Assembly: GCF_016612535.1 (NCBI RefSeq)
Contig: NZ_JAENXS010000001.1
Location: forward strand, 1,054,001 to 1,118,000
Length of the DNA stretch: 64,000 nt
Origin: Bradyrhizobium diazoefficiens
Lineage (GTDB): Bacteria; Pseudomonadota; Alphaproteobacteria; Rhizobiales; Xanthobacteraceae
Reading direction: 5' to 3'
Position numbers and translations under genes: made by a program. Every line of letters starts with the position of its first letter. Position 1 is the first letter of the stretch. A model generated the notes under the pieces. It saw nothing but the letters and a program-made list of their open reading frames with translations, had not been told where the DNA came from and did no database searches. This document shows, piece after piece, positions 38,111 to 47,629 of this stretch.

Positions 38111-38833
38111 ATGCGCAGCTCCGAAACCAGCGGTTCGATGGATCGAGACCCCCGGCGGGGAATTTGGCTGGCGCTGAAATTGTCGGCCGTCGCTCTCGGC
38201 ATCGGTCTCGTTATGTCGGCAGGCCCGGTCCGCGCCGGTGATGACGACGACGATGACGGCATGACCTTCGAAGAGAAGATCATCGACAATCTGATGTCCG
38301 GCATCGGCGCCAAGAGCATGGAGAAGAAGGGCATCGAGTACCGCGAGCGGTCGCCGCTGGTGGTGCCGCCCAGTCTCGACCTGCCGCCGCCCGCCAGCGC
38401 TAACGCCAAGAACGCGCCGAACTGGCCGAAGGACCCCGACGAGAGGCGCCGCAAGGAGGCCATCGCTCAGCGCAAGAAGGCGGTCAAGGCAACGGAGAGC
38501 TGGCAGGCGGCCCGGCCGCTGACACCTGCCGAGATGAACGTCGGCAGGACGGCCGCCCCCGAGCGGACGAGCAATGATCCGATCCAGCCGGGAACCAACG
38601 GCGACCCGTCACTGAGCCCGGCCCAACTCGGTTTCACCGGCGGTCTGTGGAACATGATGACGAACAACAAAGGCGAGAACACGCAATTCACCAGCGAGCC
38701 GCCGCGCCAGTCGCTGGTCGAGCCGCCGCCGGGATATCAGACGCCTTCGCCGAGCTATGCCTATGGCGCCGGCGAGGACAAGACGCGTCATACCTATTTC
38801 GACATCATGTCCGGCAAGGACAAGCAACAATAG
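38111..38833 (+). CDS. Secreted or anchored hypothetical protein
   Basis: The product is about 240 residues. One hydrophobic segment (IWLALKLSAVALGIGLVMSA) ends at PVRAGDDDDDDG, which looks like a signal peptide cut before a run of Asp. The rest is polar, Pro-, Asn- and Lys-rich and probably disordered (VVPPSLDLPPPASANAKNAP). I do not recognise a domain. Its place between lspA and the M16 peptidases recurs in Bradyrhizobium-type genomes, so it may be a periplasmic companion. ATG 38111 is preceded by GGAACGGGTACGGGT; ATG 38138 is the alternative. Confidence 0.65.
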   Translation: MRSSETSGSMDRDPRRGIWLALKLSAVALGIGLVMSAGPVRAGDDDDDDGMTFEEKIIDNLMSGIGAKSMEKKGIEYRERSPLVVPPSLDLPPPASANAKNAPNWPKDPDERRRKEAIAQRKKAVKATESWQAARPLTPAEMNVGRTAAPERTSNDPIQPGTNGDPSLSPAQLGFTGGLWNMMTNNKGENTQFTSEPPRQSLVEPPPGYQTPSPSYAYGAGEDKTRHTYFDIMSGKDKQQ

Positions 38834-38986
38834 CTCACATTGCTCATCGCGATGTCTCGGAAGGTGTCGGCTCGACAGACGCCGACCTACCGCGCCCGGT
38901 CTGTGTGACCCGACGCACGATTTGCTTACGTACAGTTTAGTTGCGCCTTGATAGCGTTCTCTGCTTCGTGATGCGAAGCCAAAGCC

Positions 38987-39033
38987 GCACGGCGTACCAT
39001 GCCGTGCTTCCCGAGCCGGACATCCGGGCTCGG
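38987..39033 (+). promoter_or_regulatory. Two hairpins directly before the M16 peptidase gene
   Basis: GCACGGC-GTACCAT-GCCGTGC (38987-39007) and CCGAGCC...GGCTCGG (39011-39033) are perfect 7-bp stems side by side. The second ends 15 bases before the ATG at 39049. They may be a leader structure or a terminator for the upstream gene (CTTTC follows). The remainder of 38834-39048 shows nothing else. Confidence 0.4.
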
Positions 39034-39048
39034 CCTTTCACAGGGATC

Positions 39049-40443
39049 ATGATGTCCTCTTACCGATCGGCTGCCTGCCTCCTTGCTGCGCTGCTCTCGA
39101 CCAGTGTCCTTTTAACCGGCGCTGCCTTCGCCCAGACCACGGTAACATCGACGCCGCCTGCAAGCTTCACGCTCACTAACGGCCTCCAGGTCGTGGTGAT
39201 CCCGGATCACCGCACGCCCGTGGTGACCGAGATGATCTGGTACAAGGTCGGCTCGGCCGACGAGACGCCGGGCAAGTCGGGGCTCGCCCATTTCCTCGAG
39301 CACCTTATGTTCAAGGGCACGGCGAAGCACCCGGTCGGCGAGTTTTCCCAGACGGTGCTGCGGGTCGGTGGCAACGAGAACGCGTTCACCTCGGTCGACT
39401 ACACCGGCTTCTATCAACGCATCCCGCGCGAGCAGTTGCCGACCATGATGGAGTTCGAGGCCGATCGCATGACCGGGCTCGTCCTCAAGGACGAGAACGT
39501 GCTGCCGGAGCTCGACGTCGTGCTCGAAGAGTACAACATGCGCGTTGCCAACAGCCCCGATGCGCGCCTCAACGAGCAGATCATGGCCGCGCTCTATCTC
39601 AACCATCCCTATGGTCGCCCCGTGATCGGCTGGCATCAGGAGATCGAGAAGCTCAATCGCGAGGACGCACTCGCGTTCTACCGCCGCTTCTATGCGCCGA
39701 ACAACGCGATCCTGGTGATCGCCGGCGACGTCGAGGCCGCCGACGTGCGCCCGCTGGTCGAGCGCAATTTCGGACCGATCCCGGCCCAGCCGGCGATTCC
39801 GGCGCGACGCATGCGCCCGCAGGAGCCGGAACCGGCCGCACCGCGCACCGTCACCCTGTCCGACCCGCGCGTCGAGCAGCCGAGTCTGCGCCGCTATTAT
39901 CTGGTGCCTTCGGCGACGACGGCAGCGGCCGGCGAAAGCGCCGCGCTCGACGTGCTCGCGCAGTTGATGGGCAGCGGCAGCAATTCCTATCTCTACCGCG
40001 CGCTCGTCGTCGACAAGCCCCTCGCGGTCTCCGCCAGTGCCGGCTATTCCAGCACCTCGCTCGACCCGACCCAGTTCTCGATCTCGGCCTCGCCGAGACC
40101 CGGCGTCAGCTTCGCGGACGTCGAGCAGGTGATCGACGGCGTCATCGCCGACATCGTACAGAACCCGATCCGCGCCGAGGATCTCGAGCGGGTCAAGACC
40201 CAGCTCATTGCGGAGGCGATCTACGCCCAGGACAATCAGGCGGTGCTGGCGCGCTGGTATGGCGGTGCGCTGACCACCGGACTATCGATCGAGGACATTC
40301 GGAGCTGGCCCGACCGTATCCGCGCGGTCACTGCCGAACAGGTCCGTCAAGCTGCGCAAAAATGGCTCGAGAAGAAGCGCTCGGTGACTGGCTATCTGAT
40401 CAAGGACACCACACCCGCCAAGCGCGAGGAGAAGCGTTCGTGA
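39049..40443 (+). CDS. M16-family zinc metallopeptidase, catalytic subunit
   Basis: The product is 464 residues with a signal peptide (SAACLLAALLSTSVLLTGAA, cut near FAQ). The inverted zinc motif HxxEH is intact in GLAHFLEHLMFKG, and the third ligand Glu lies in ELDVVLEEYNMR. It should be a periplasmic peptidase acting on small or unfolded peptides. The next gene, overlapping by 4 bases, encodes the non-catalytic partner. Together they match the usual heterodimeric bacterial M16B pair. The two ATGs at 39049 and 39052 cannot be told apart. Confidence 0.92.
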   Translation: MMSSYRSAACLLAALLSTSVLLTGAAFAQTTVTSTPPASFTLTNGLQVVVIPDHRTPVVTEMIWYKVGSADETPGKSGLAHFLEHLMFKGTAKHPVGEFSQTVLRVGGNENAFTSVDYTGFYQRIPREQLPTMMEFEADRMTGLVLKDENVLPELDVVLEEYNMRVANSPDARLNEQIMAALYLNHPYGRPVIGWHQEIEKLNREDALAFYRRFYAPNNAILVIAGDVEAADVRPLVERNFGPIPAQPAIPARRMRPQEPEPAAPRTVTLSDPRVEQPSLRRYYLVPSATTAAAGESAALDVLAQLMGSGSNSYLYRALVVDKPLAVSASAGYSSTSLDPTQFSISASPRPGVSFADVEQVIDGVIADIVQNPIRAEDLERVKTQLIAEAIYAQDNQAVLARWYGGALTTGLSIEDIRSWPDRIRAVTAEQVRQAAQKWLEKKRSVTGYLIKDTTPAKREEKRS

Positions 40444-41828
40444 CCTATTCCTTCCTTCGCGCAAGACACCTCCTACGCACAAGACGCTTCGCGCTGTCCT
40501 TCGTCACCGGCGCGGCACTCGTGTTGACCGCAATCTCGCCGTCGCAGGCGGCTGCAAAGATCCAGCACCTGACCTCGCCGGGCGGCATCGAGGCCTGGTT
40601 CGTGCAGGACGCGACCGTGCCGCTGATCGCCATCGAATATTCCTTTGCCGGCGGCTCGGCCCAGGATCCCAAGGACAAGCCGGGCGTCGCCAATCTCGTC
40701 GGCGACCTGCTCGACGAGGGCTCCGGCGATCTCGATTCCAAGACGTTCCACGAGCGGCTCGATCGCCGCGCCATCGAGCTCTCCTTCAGCGCTACCCGCG
40801 ACACCTTCCGCGGCAGCCTGCGCATGCTGCGCGACAACAAGGACGAAGCCTTCGACCTGTTGCGCTCGGCGCTGACCTCGCCGCATTTCGAAGCGGCCGA
40901 TGTCGAGCGCATCCGCTCGCAGGTCATCTCCGGCTTGCGCCGCGAGACCACCAACCCATCGTCTCTGGCGAGCCGCAAATTCCTGGAGATGACTTTCGGC
41001 AATCATCCTTATGGGCGACAGACCAGCGGTACGCTAGAGAGCGTGCCGACCATCACAGTCGCCGACATGAAGGATTATGTCGGCCGCATCCTCGCCAAAG
41101 ACACGCTGAAGGTCGCGGTCGTCGGCGACGTCGATCCGGCGACCCTTGGCAAGCTGCTCGACCACACCTTTGGCAGCCTGCCGGCCAAGGCCAATCTCGT
41201 GCCGGTCCCCGACGTCGAGGCCGCCAAGCCGCCACAGCGCGCCTTCGTGCCGCTCGACGTGCCGCAGACCGTGATCACCTTCGGCGGCCCCGGCGTGAAA
41301 CGCAGCGACCCGAACTTCATGGCGGCGTATGTCGTCAACCACATCCTCGGCGGCGGCGGACTATCCTCGCGCCTCTATCGCGAGGTGCGCGAGAAGCGCG
41401 GTCTGGCCTATTCGGTGTTCGAATCGCTGCTCTGGATGGAGCATTCGGCGATCTTCATCGGCAACACCGGCACCCGCGCCGACCGCGCCGGCGACACCAT
41501 GGATGCCATCGAGAAAGAGGTACGCCGCATCGCCGACGAAGGGCCGACCCAGAAGGAGCTTGACGAGGCCAAGTCCTACCTCAAGGGCTCGCAGATGCTG
41601 GCGCTCGATACCTCATCCAAGCTCGCGCAGGCGCTGCTGCAATATCAGCAGGACAAGCTGCCGATCGACTATATCGAGAGGCGCAACGCCATCGTCGACG
41701 CGGTGACGCTGGAGGACGCCAAGGCCGCCGCCAAGCGGCTGTGGGGCCAGGGGCTCCTGACCGTCATCGTCGGCCGCGCCCCGCAGGCCGCGGCGCAGCC
41801 GGTGGCGGCGACTCCGAAGTCGAACTGA
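40440..41828 (+). CDS. M16-family peptidase-like protein, non-catalytic partner
   Basis: The product is 462 residues with a signal peptide (FALSFVTGAALVLTAIS, cut after SQAAA). The position of HxxEH reads GVANLVGDLLDEG, with no zinc ligands. The C-terminal LYREVREKRGLAYSVFESL has the Arg and Tyr that partner subunits supply to substrate binding. It should pair with the catalytic subunit encoded just before. The start is the GTG overlapping the upstream TGA. Confidence 0.92.
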   Translation: MTYSFLRARHLLRTRRFALSFVTGAALVLTAISPSQAAAKIQHLTSPGGIEAWFVQDATVPLIAIEYSFAGGSAQDPKDKPGVANLVGDLLDEGSGDLDSKTFHERLDRRAIELSFSATRDTFRGSLRMLRDNKDEAFDLLRSALTSPHFEAADVERIRSQVISGLRRETTNPSSLASRKFLEMTFGNHPYGRQTSGTLESVPTITVADMKDYVGRILAKDTLKVAVVGDVDPATLGKLLDHTFGSLPAKANLVPVPDVEAAKPPQRAFVPLDVPQTVITFGGPGVKRSDPNFMAAYVVNHILGGGGLSSRLYREVREKRGLAYSVFESLLWMEHSAIFIGNTGTRADRAGDTMDAIEKEVRRIADEGPTQKELDEAKSYLKGSQMLALDTSSKLAQALLQYQQDKLPIDYIERRNAIVDAVTLEDAKAAAKRLWGQGLLTVIVGRAPQAAAQPVAATPKSN

Positions 41829-41952
41829 CGTCCGCGCCCCTCGCACGACTTCCTGAAATGGCCGGGCTCGCCCGGCCATTTGCGTTTCGCGCGAGCGCCA
41901 TTGCCGAATGTGGTTGTCCGGGATATGTCCGGACATCACCAATGGTGGCATC

Positions 41953-42369
41953 ATGCTGCGGATATCCCGCGATCTCGTCATCGACGAGGACGACATCGAG
42001 ATCGGCTTTGTCCGCGCCTCCGGCCCGGGCGGGCAGAACGTCAACAAGGTCTCGACCTCGGCCCAGCTGCGCTTCGACACGCGCAAGCTGACCATCCCGG
42101 AGGACGCGACGATCCGGCTCGCCCGTATCGCCGGCCAGCGCATGACCAAGGACGGCGTGATCGTGATCCACGCGCAGCGCTTCCGCACCCAGGAACGCAA
42201 CCGCCAGGACGCCATCGACCGGCTCGTCGAGATCCTGACCGAAGCGATGATCCGACCAACGCCACGCCGCGCGACGCGGCCGACCTTTGCCTCCAAGCAA
42301 CGCCGGCTCGACGGCAAGAAGCGCCGCAGCGACGTCAAGTCGAAGCGCGGCGGTCACTTTGAAGACTGA
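41953..42369 (+). CDS. arfB: Alternative ribosome-rescue factor ArfB (YaeJ)
   Basis: The product is 138 residues. The release-factor GGQ motif is in FVRASGPGGQNVNKVSTSAQ. The C-terminal tail is highly basic (SKQRRLDGKKRRSDVKSK), as needed to enter the empty mRNA channel of a stalled ribosome. It hydrolyses peptidyl-tRNA on ribosomes stuck at mRNA ends. ATG 41953 (MLRISRDLVIDE) follows GGTGG; the open frame upstream adds unrelated residues. Confidence 0.9.
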   Translation: MLRISRDLVIDEDDIEIGFVRASGPGGQNVNKVSTSAQLRFDTRKLTIPEDATIRLARIAGQRMTKDGVIVIHAQRFRTQERNRQDAIDRLVEILTEAMIRPTPRRATRPTFASKQRRLDGKKRRSDVKSKRGGHFED

Positions 42370-42473
42370 GCAGCCTGCTCCGGAGCGACTGTGGGCAGCT
42401 TGGACTTGCCGCATGCAATTGCGCGCTGGCGGGATTAAATTAAAGCGCCTGAACGCCCCAATTGAGTCCCTTC

Positions 42474-44285
42474 ATGCCCGTCCGCCAACTCCCCGAGCAG
42501 GTCGTCAACCGCATCGCCGCCGGCGAGGTGGTCGAGCGTCCCGCGAGCGTGGTCAAAGAACTCGTCGAGAACGCAATCGATGCCGGCGCGAGCCGGATCG
42601 ACGTCTTCACCGATGGCGGCGGGCGGCGGCGGATCGGCATCACCGATGACGGCAGCGGGATGACGGCGAAGGATCTCGCACTCGCGGTTGAGCGGCATGC
42701 CACGTCCAAGCTCGACGACGAGGACCTGCTCCAGATCCGGACCCTCGGCTTCCGGGGCGAGGCGCTACCCTCGATCGGCTCCGTCGCGCGTCTCTCGATC
42801 ACCACGCGGCATGCGAGCGAGCCGCACGCTTGGGCGCTCGGCGTCGAGGGCGGCGAGAAGTCGGAGATCATGCCGGCGGCGCTGGCGCACGGCACGCGCG
42901 TCGAGGTCAACGATCTCTTCTACGCGACGCCGGCCCGGCTGAAATTCCTGAAGACTGACCGCACCGAGGCGGAGGCGATCCGCGAGGTGGTGCGGCGGCT
43001 CGCCATGGCGCGTCCGGACGTTGCCTTCACGCTGGCCGGCGAAGAGCGCGCACCGGTGACCTGGGCTGCAGCGCTGCCTGGCGCCGCCGGACGGCTGACG
43101 CGGCTCGGCGACATCCTGGGCGCGGAGTTCCGCAGCCACGCCATCGAGGTCCATGCCGAGCGCGAGGGTGTCGTCGTCGCCGGCTATGCGGCCGCGCCTG
43201 CGCTGACGAAGGCCAATGCGCTCGGGCAATATCTCTTCGTCAACGGCCGGCCGGTGCGCGACAAGCTGATCCTCGGTGCGGTCCGCGGAGCCTATTCGGA
43301 CTATCTGCCGCGCGACCGCTATCCGGTGCTGGCGCTGTTCGTCACGCTCGACCCGCGCGAGGTCGACGCCAACGTGCATCCAGCCAAGACAGAGGTGCGC
43401 TTCCGCAACGCCGGTCTGGTCCGGGCGCTGATCGTGCACGGGTTGAAAGAAGCGCTCGCGCGGGAGGGGCGACGCACGGCCGCCAACGGCGGCGAAAGCG
43501 CGTTGTCCTCGTTCCGACCCGCCTTTACGCCTCGTCCGGCGAGCTGGGACTGGCGCGCCTCGCCATCCGCCCCGGTTGCGCCGATGCCGTCGTTCGAAGG
43601 CTCCGCCGCGCCGGCCTTCGCCGAGCGTGCTCAGGCCGCGTTCGACGTCGGCGCACCGAGCGCTGACGTGCGGTTCGAGACCCAGCCCGCGAGCGATCTG
43701 GTCGACCGCCCGCTCGGCGCGGCGCGTACGCAACTCCACGAAACCTATATCGTCTCGCAGACCCGCGACGGCTTGATCATTGTCGACCAGCATGCCGCGC
43801 ATGAGCGCATCGTCTATGAGCGGCTGAAGGCCTCGCTCGCCGAAAACGGCGTGCAGCGGCAGATCCTGCTGATCCCCGAGATCGTCGAGATGGACGAAGC
43901 CACGGTGGAGCGCCTGCTCGACCGCAGTGACGAGCTCGCTTCATTCGGACTTGCGATCGAATCCTTCGGTCCCGGTGCGGTCGCCGTGCGCGAGACACCG
44001 TCGCTGCTCGGCAAGACCAATGCGGGCGGTCTGCTGCGCGATCTCTCCGAGCACATGGCCGAATGGGACGAGGCCTTGCCGCTTGAGCGCCGCCTGATGC
44101 ATGTCGCCGCCACCATGGCCTGCCACGGCTCGGTACGCGCCGGTCGCAGGCTCAGGCCCGAGGAAATGAACGCGCTGCTGCGCGAGATGGAGGAGACGCC
44201 GAACTCCGGCCAGTGCAATCACGGCCGGCCGACCTATGTCGAGCTGAAGCTGTCGGACGTGGAGAAACTGTTCGGGCGGAGGTAG
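42474..44285 (+). CDS. mutL: DNA mismatch repair protein MutL
   Basis: The product is 603 residues. The GHKL ATPase is shown by IAAGEVVERPASVVKELVEN, GITDDGSGM and LGFRGEALPSI. The C-terminal dimerisation domain has DQHAAHERIVYE, the complete DQHA(X)2E(X)4E endonuclease motif, and ends LFGRR. This is the nicking type of MutL found in bacteria without MutH. The linker (about 345-440) is Pro/Ala-rich. ATG 42474 begins MPVRQLPEQVVNRIA. Confidence 0.96.
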   Translation: MPVRQLPEQVVNRIAAGEVVERPASVVKELVENAIDAGASRIDVFTDGGGRRRIGITDDGSGMTAKDLALAVERHATSKLDDEDLLQIRTLGFRGEALPSIGSVARLSITTRHASEPHAWALGVEGGEKSEIMPAALAHGTRVEVNDLFYATPARLKFLKTDRTEAEAIREVVRRLAMARPDVAFTLAGEERAPVTWAAALPGAAGRLTRLGDILGAEFRSHAIEVHAEREGVVVAGYAAAPALTKANALGQYLFVNGRPVRDKLILGAVRGAYSDYLPRDRYPVLALFVTLDPREVDANVHPAKTEVRFRNAGLVRALIVHGLKEALAREGRRTAANGGESALSSFRPAFTPRPASWDWRASPSAPVAPMPSFEGSAAPAFAERAQAAFDVGAPSADVRFETQPASDLVDRPLGAARTQLHETYIVSQTRDGLIIVDQHAAHERIVYERLKASLAENGVQRQILLIPEIVEMDEATVERLLDRSDELASFGLAIESFGPGAVAVRETPSLLGKTNAGGLLRDLSEHMAEWDEALPLERRLMHVAATMACHGSVRAGRRLRPEEMNALLREMEETPNSGQCNHGRPTYVELKLSDVEKLFGRR

Positions 44286-44295
44286 CGCTCGGTGC

Positions 44296-44382
44296 CGTAG
44301 GGTGGGTTAGCGAAGCGTAACCCACCTCTTTAGCTTCAGCGGAGACAGAAGTGGTGGGTTACGCTGCGCTAACCCACCCTAC
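44296..44382. repeat. Dispersed palindromic repeat, family A (copy 3)
   Basis: CGTAGGGTGGGTTAGCGAAG to CGCTAACCCACCCTAC, with the loop CTCTTTAGCTTCAGCGGAGA. It is closest to the copy at 12188-12281. It lies between the convergent mutL and rsmD. Confidence 0.85.
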
Positions 44383-44397
44383 ACACCGAGTACGAAG

Positions 44398-44952
44398 CTA
44401 CGGTCGCTTCAAAAACACAAGCTCCGTGTCGTCATACGCTCGCCGCTCTAACTCCTCAAAACCTTCGGGTGTCGCGAACTGCGCGGCCTTTGCCTCTTCC
44501 ACTACGAGCAGCGCACCCGGCGTCAGCCAGCCGCCATCGCGCAGACTCGCGAGTGCCTTTTCCGCAAAGCCCTTGCCATAGGGCGGATCGAGGAACACCA
44601 GCGAGAACGGCTCGACGGGATGCGCGGGGCCTAGATCGGTCGCATCGCGGCGATAGACCTTGGTGACGCCGCCAAGACCCAGCGACTCCACATTGTTGCG
44701 CAACAGCGCGCGCGCCTCCGCGCCGTTGTCCACGAATAGCGTGAATTTTGCCCCGCGTGACGACGCTTCGATGCCGAGAGCGCCGGTGCCGGCGAAGAGA
44801 TCGAGCACGCGCGCGTCCTGGATCGGATCGCCGTAGGCGTGCACGAGGATGTTGAACACGGACTCGCGCAGGCGGTCCGCCGTGGGGCGGATGTCGCGCG
44901 AGGACGGTGAGGCCAGATTGCGCCCCTTCAAGCGACCGCCGACGACGCGCAA
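44398..44952 (-). CDS. rsmD: 16S rRNA (guanine(966)-N2)-methyltransferase
   Basis: The product is 184 residues. RsmD blocks: MRVVGGRLKGRNLA, RPTADRLRESVFNIL, VLDLFAGTGALGIEA (AdoMet site) and LVFLDPPYGKGFAEKAL with the DPPY catalytic motif. It methylates G966 in 16S rRNA. It follows the pseudouridine synthase gene by 2 bases, in the same operon. Confidence 0.94.
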   Translation of the reverse strand: MRVVGGRLKGRNLASPSSRDIRPTADRLRESVFNILVHAYGDPIQDARVLDLFAGTGALGIEASSRGAKFTLFVDNGAEARALLRNNVESLGLGGVTKVYRRDATDLGPAHPVEPFSLVFLDPPYGKGFAEKALASLRDGGWLTPGALLVVEEAKAAQFATPEGFEELERRAYDDTELVFLKRP

Positions 44953-44954
44953 CT

Positions 44955-47051
44955 TCAGTCCTCCCGCGGCGTCAGGTCGCGCTTGCCGTGATAACCGCGC
45001 TTCGGACGGCGCGGCGTGCCGTAGCCGTTGGCCTCGGACTCGTTGCGCTCGCGCGCTTCCTCGCTGCCGGTGCGCTGCACCAGCACGCGGCGCCCCTTGC
45101 GATCGGCAATCACGTCGCGCTTGCTGGCGGGTTTCTTCTCGCGCGATGCGCCGTCGTCGTCAGTCGAGGCGGCTTTCTGCGGCACGTCGAACTGTGCGCC
45201 CGACTTCTCGATCACCTTGTCGCCGAGCTGCTCGCGCAGCACGCGCGAACGAATCTCCTCGACCTGACCTTCAGGGACTTCGCCGAGCTGGAACGGACCG
45301 TAGGAGACGCGGATCAGCCGGTTCACCTCGAGGCCGAGATGGGCGCAGACGTTGCGCACCTCACGGTTCTTGCCTTCACGGATGGCGAACACCAGCCAAA
45401 CATTGGCGCCCTGGTCGCGCTCAAGCGTCGCCTCGATCGGGCCGTATTTGACGCCCTCGACCTCGATGCCTTCCTTCAGCTGGTCGAGCTGCGCCTGGGT
45501 GACGTCGCCATGGGCGCGAACGCGGTAGCGGCGCAGCCAGCCGGTGTCCGGCAGCTCGAGCGTGCGCGCGAGGCCGCCGTCATTGGTGAGCAGCAGGAGG
45601 CCCTCGGTGTTGAAGTCGAGCCGACCGATCGAGATCAGCCGCGGCAGGCCTTCGGGCAGATTGTCGAACACGGTCGGACGGCCCTCGGGGTCGTCATGCG
45701 TCGTCATCAGCCCGCGCGGCTTGTGGTAGAGGAACAGCCGCGTGCGCTCACGCTCCGGCAGCGGCTTGCCGTCGACAGTGACGACATCATTCTGGGTGAT
45801 GTCGAGCGCCGGCGAATTGATGACGCGGCCGTTGACGGTGACACGACCCTGCGTGACCATTTCCTCGGCATCGCGCCGCGAGGCGAGGCCCGCACGCGAC
45901 AGCACTTTTGCGATACGCTCGCCGGCCTTCTTCGGCTTCGGCGCGTCGTCACGACGCGGCCGACCTTCGAAATCCCGATCGCGCTGGCGATAGGCGCCGC
46001 GGCCACCGAAGGCGGGGCGCTTTTCGAAGATCCTGCTCTCATCCTCGTTCTCACGGCGCGGACGATCGCCGAAGCCACCTTCGCTGCGCGGATGCTCGTG
46101 CCAATCGGAGCGCTCGCGCGGACGGTCGAATTTCGGACGGTCACCGCCACGCCCACCACGCTCACCATCGCCGTCACGACGGGGCCGCTCGAATTTGGGA
46201 CGGTCGTCGCGCGGGCGATCGAATTTGGGTCGCTCGCGGAACGGACGATCGCCGGACGGACGGTCATCACGCGAACGCGAGAAACGCGGACGGTCCTCAC
46301 CGCCTTCGCGCTTCTGCCAGGGCTTGTCGGCGCCGCGATCGCGGCCACCGAAATCCTTGCGTGGCCCGCGATCCGGCGCGCCCCGCGAGAACTTCCGCTC
46401 ACCGTCGAACTTGCGTTCGGGGCGCTCGCCGCGCGGCGCGCGATCACCGCGATCGAAATTCGGGCGGTCGCCACGCGGCTTGAAGCCGCGCTCGCCACGA
46501 TCCTCGCGCGGCCCGCGATCCGGCGCACTCCGCGAAAACTTCCGCTCGCCGTCGAACTTGCGCTCCGGACGATCGCCACGCGGCGCATACGGCCGCTTGT
46601 CGCCGAACTTCTTGTCGCCGGAGCGGCCAGCCGGACGCGAGTCATCGCGGTCACGGCTGCGCGGCGGACGGTCGTCGCGGCCAAAGGACGGGCGATCACC
46701 GCGCGGCTTGAACGGCCGTTTCTCGCCATCGCGCGACCCGCCGTCGGAAAACGGCCGATCGCCACGCGGCTTGAAGCTACGCTCGCCACGATCCTCGCGC
46801 GGGCGGTCATCCCGCTTGAAACGCGGCTTGTCGCTGAAATCACGGCGCGGTGCGTCGCCGTCTTCCCGCCGGCGGACCGGACGGTCGCCGCGGGGCGGCG
46901 GCCGGCTGTCGCGATCGCCCTTGCCCTCGGCGCCGCGCTTGGCGAATTTCTTGTCCGGACCGCGCGGCTTGCCGCTGCGGCCCTTTGGTGATCCCTTGGC
47001 CGGGCCTCGCCGGCCGCGGGAATCGTTGTCTTTGTCGCTGTCGCGAGGCAT
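44955..47051 (-). CDS. rRNA pseudouridine synthase (RluB/RsuA family) with long repetitive N-terminal extension
   Basis: The product is 698 residues, against about 250-290 for RluB. The enzyme is the C-terminal part. The S4 domain starts near residue 375 (GERIAKVLSRAGLASRRDAE), and the RsuA-family catalytic motif is ISIGRLDFNTEGLLLLTNDG with the active Asp. The first 370 residues are almost only Arg, Asp, Gly, Pro, Lys and Phe, built from units such as FKPRGDRP and RKFDGERKFSR, with one block of about 50 residues duplicated. The extension is probably disordered and may bind RNA. It modifies U2605-type sites in 23S rRNA (inference). It is followed by rsmD after 2 bases. Confidence 0.9.
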   Translation of the reverse strand: MPRDSDKDNDSRGRRGPAKGSPKGRSGKPRGPDKKFAKRGAEGKGDRDSRPPPRGDRPVRRREDGDAPRRDFSDKPRFKRDDRPREDRGERSFKPRGDRPFSDGGSRDGEKRPFKPRGDRPSFGRDDRPPRSRDRDDSRPAGRSGDKKFGDKRPYAPRGDRPERKFDGERKFSRSAPDRGPREDRGERGFKPRGDRPNFDRGDRAPRGERPERKFDGERKFSRGAPDRGPRKDFGGRDRGADKPWQKREGGEDRPRFSRSRDDRPSGDRPFRERPKFDRPRDDRPKFERPRRDGDGERGGRGGDRPKFDRPRERSDWHEHPRSEGGFGDRPRRENEDESRIFEKRPAFGGRGAYRQRDRDFEGRPRRDDAPKPKKAGERIAKVLSRAGLASRRDAEEMVTQGRVTVNGRVINSPALDITQNDVVTVDGKPLPERERTRLFLYHKPRGLMTTHDDPEGRPTVFDNLPEGLPRLISIGRLDFNTEGLLLLTNDGGLARTLELPDTGWLRRYRVRAHGDVTQAQLDQLKEGIEVEGVKYGPIEATLERDQGANVWLVFAIREGKNREVRNVCAHLGLEVNRLIRVSYGPFQLGEVPEGQVEEIRSRVLREQLGDKVIEKSGAQFDVPQKAASTDDDGASREKKPASKRDVIADRKGRRVLVQRTGSEEARERNESEANGYGTPRRPKRGYHGKRDLTPRED

Positions 47052-47170
47052 GAATAATCTCACTCAGGGGGTGGCGCGATGAGCATATGCGCGCTCATTC
47101 AGAGCCGCATGCTCAGGCAAAATCGGTAAGCACTTCTGCTGAAGGCGCAGCTACTAGCAGGTTTCTTCGG

Positions 47171-47629
47171 ATGATACGAGGCTTGAAAGCCCCCTCTTTC
47201 ATGGATTTGGCGCTCAAAACGGCCGAAAATGCCGGAAAGGCGGGCGAAGTTCCGATCGGGTGCGTAATCGTCCGCAATGACGAGGTGATCGCCACCGCCG
47301 GCAACCGGACGCTGACCGATTATGACCCCACGGGCCATGCCGAGATCATTGCGCTGCGCGAAGCCGCGAAAAAGATCGGCAGCGAACGGCTGGTCGACTG
47401 CGACCTCTACGTGACGCTGGAGCCCTGCACCATGTGTGCGGGCGCGATCTCCTTTGCAAGGGTCCGCCGGCTCTATTACGGCACGGCCGATCCCAAGGGC
47501 GGCGCGGTCGAGTCCGGCGTTCGTTTTTTTGCGTCGCCGACCTGCCACCACGCCCCGGACGTCTATTCCGGGGTCGGCGAGAGCGAGGCGGCGCGGCTGC
47601 TCAAGGAGTTCTTTCGCGAGCGACGTTAA
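47171..47629 (+). CDS. tadA: tRNA-specific adenosine(34) deaminase
   Basis: The product is about 152 residues. Zinc motifs of the deaminase: HAE in [14 protein letters not shown] and PCxxC in [16 protein letters not shown]. It converts A34 to inosine in tRNA-Arg(ACG). The start at 47171 gives [18 protein letters not shown] 47201 is a shorter option and neither has a strong ribosome site. It is divergent from the pseudouridine synthase gene, as is common in rhizobia, and its stop overlaps the next convergent gene by 4 bases. Confidence 0.92.
   Translation: MIRGLKAPSFMDLALKTAENAGKAGEVPIGCVIVRNDEVIATAGNRTLTDYDPTGHAEIIALREAAKKIGSERLVDCDLYVTLEPCTMCAGAISFARVRRLYYGTADPKGGAVESGVRFFASPTCHHAPDVYSGVGESEAARLLKEFFRERR

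Noticed and set aside
44907..46991. A 694-codon open frame on the plus strand opposite the pseudouridine synthase gene
   Set aside because: It results from the repetitive, GC-rich codons of the real minus-strand gene. Its protein has no domain or start signal.
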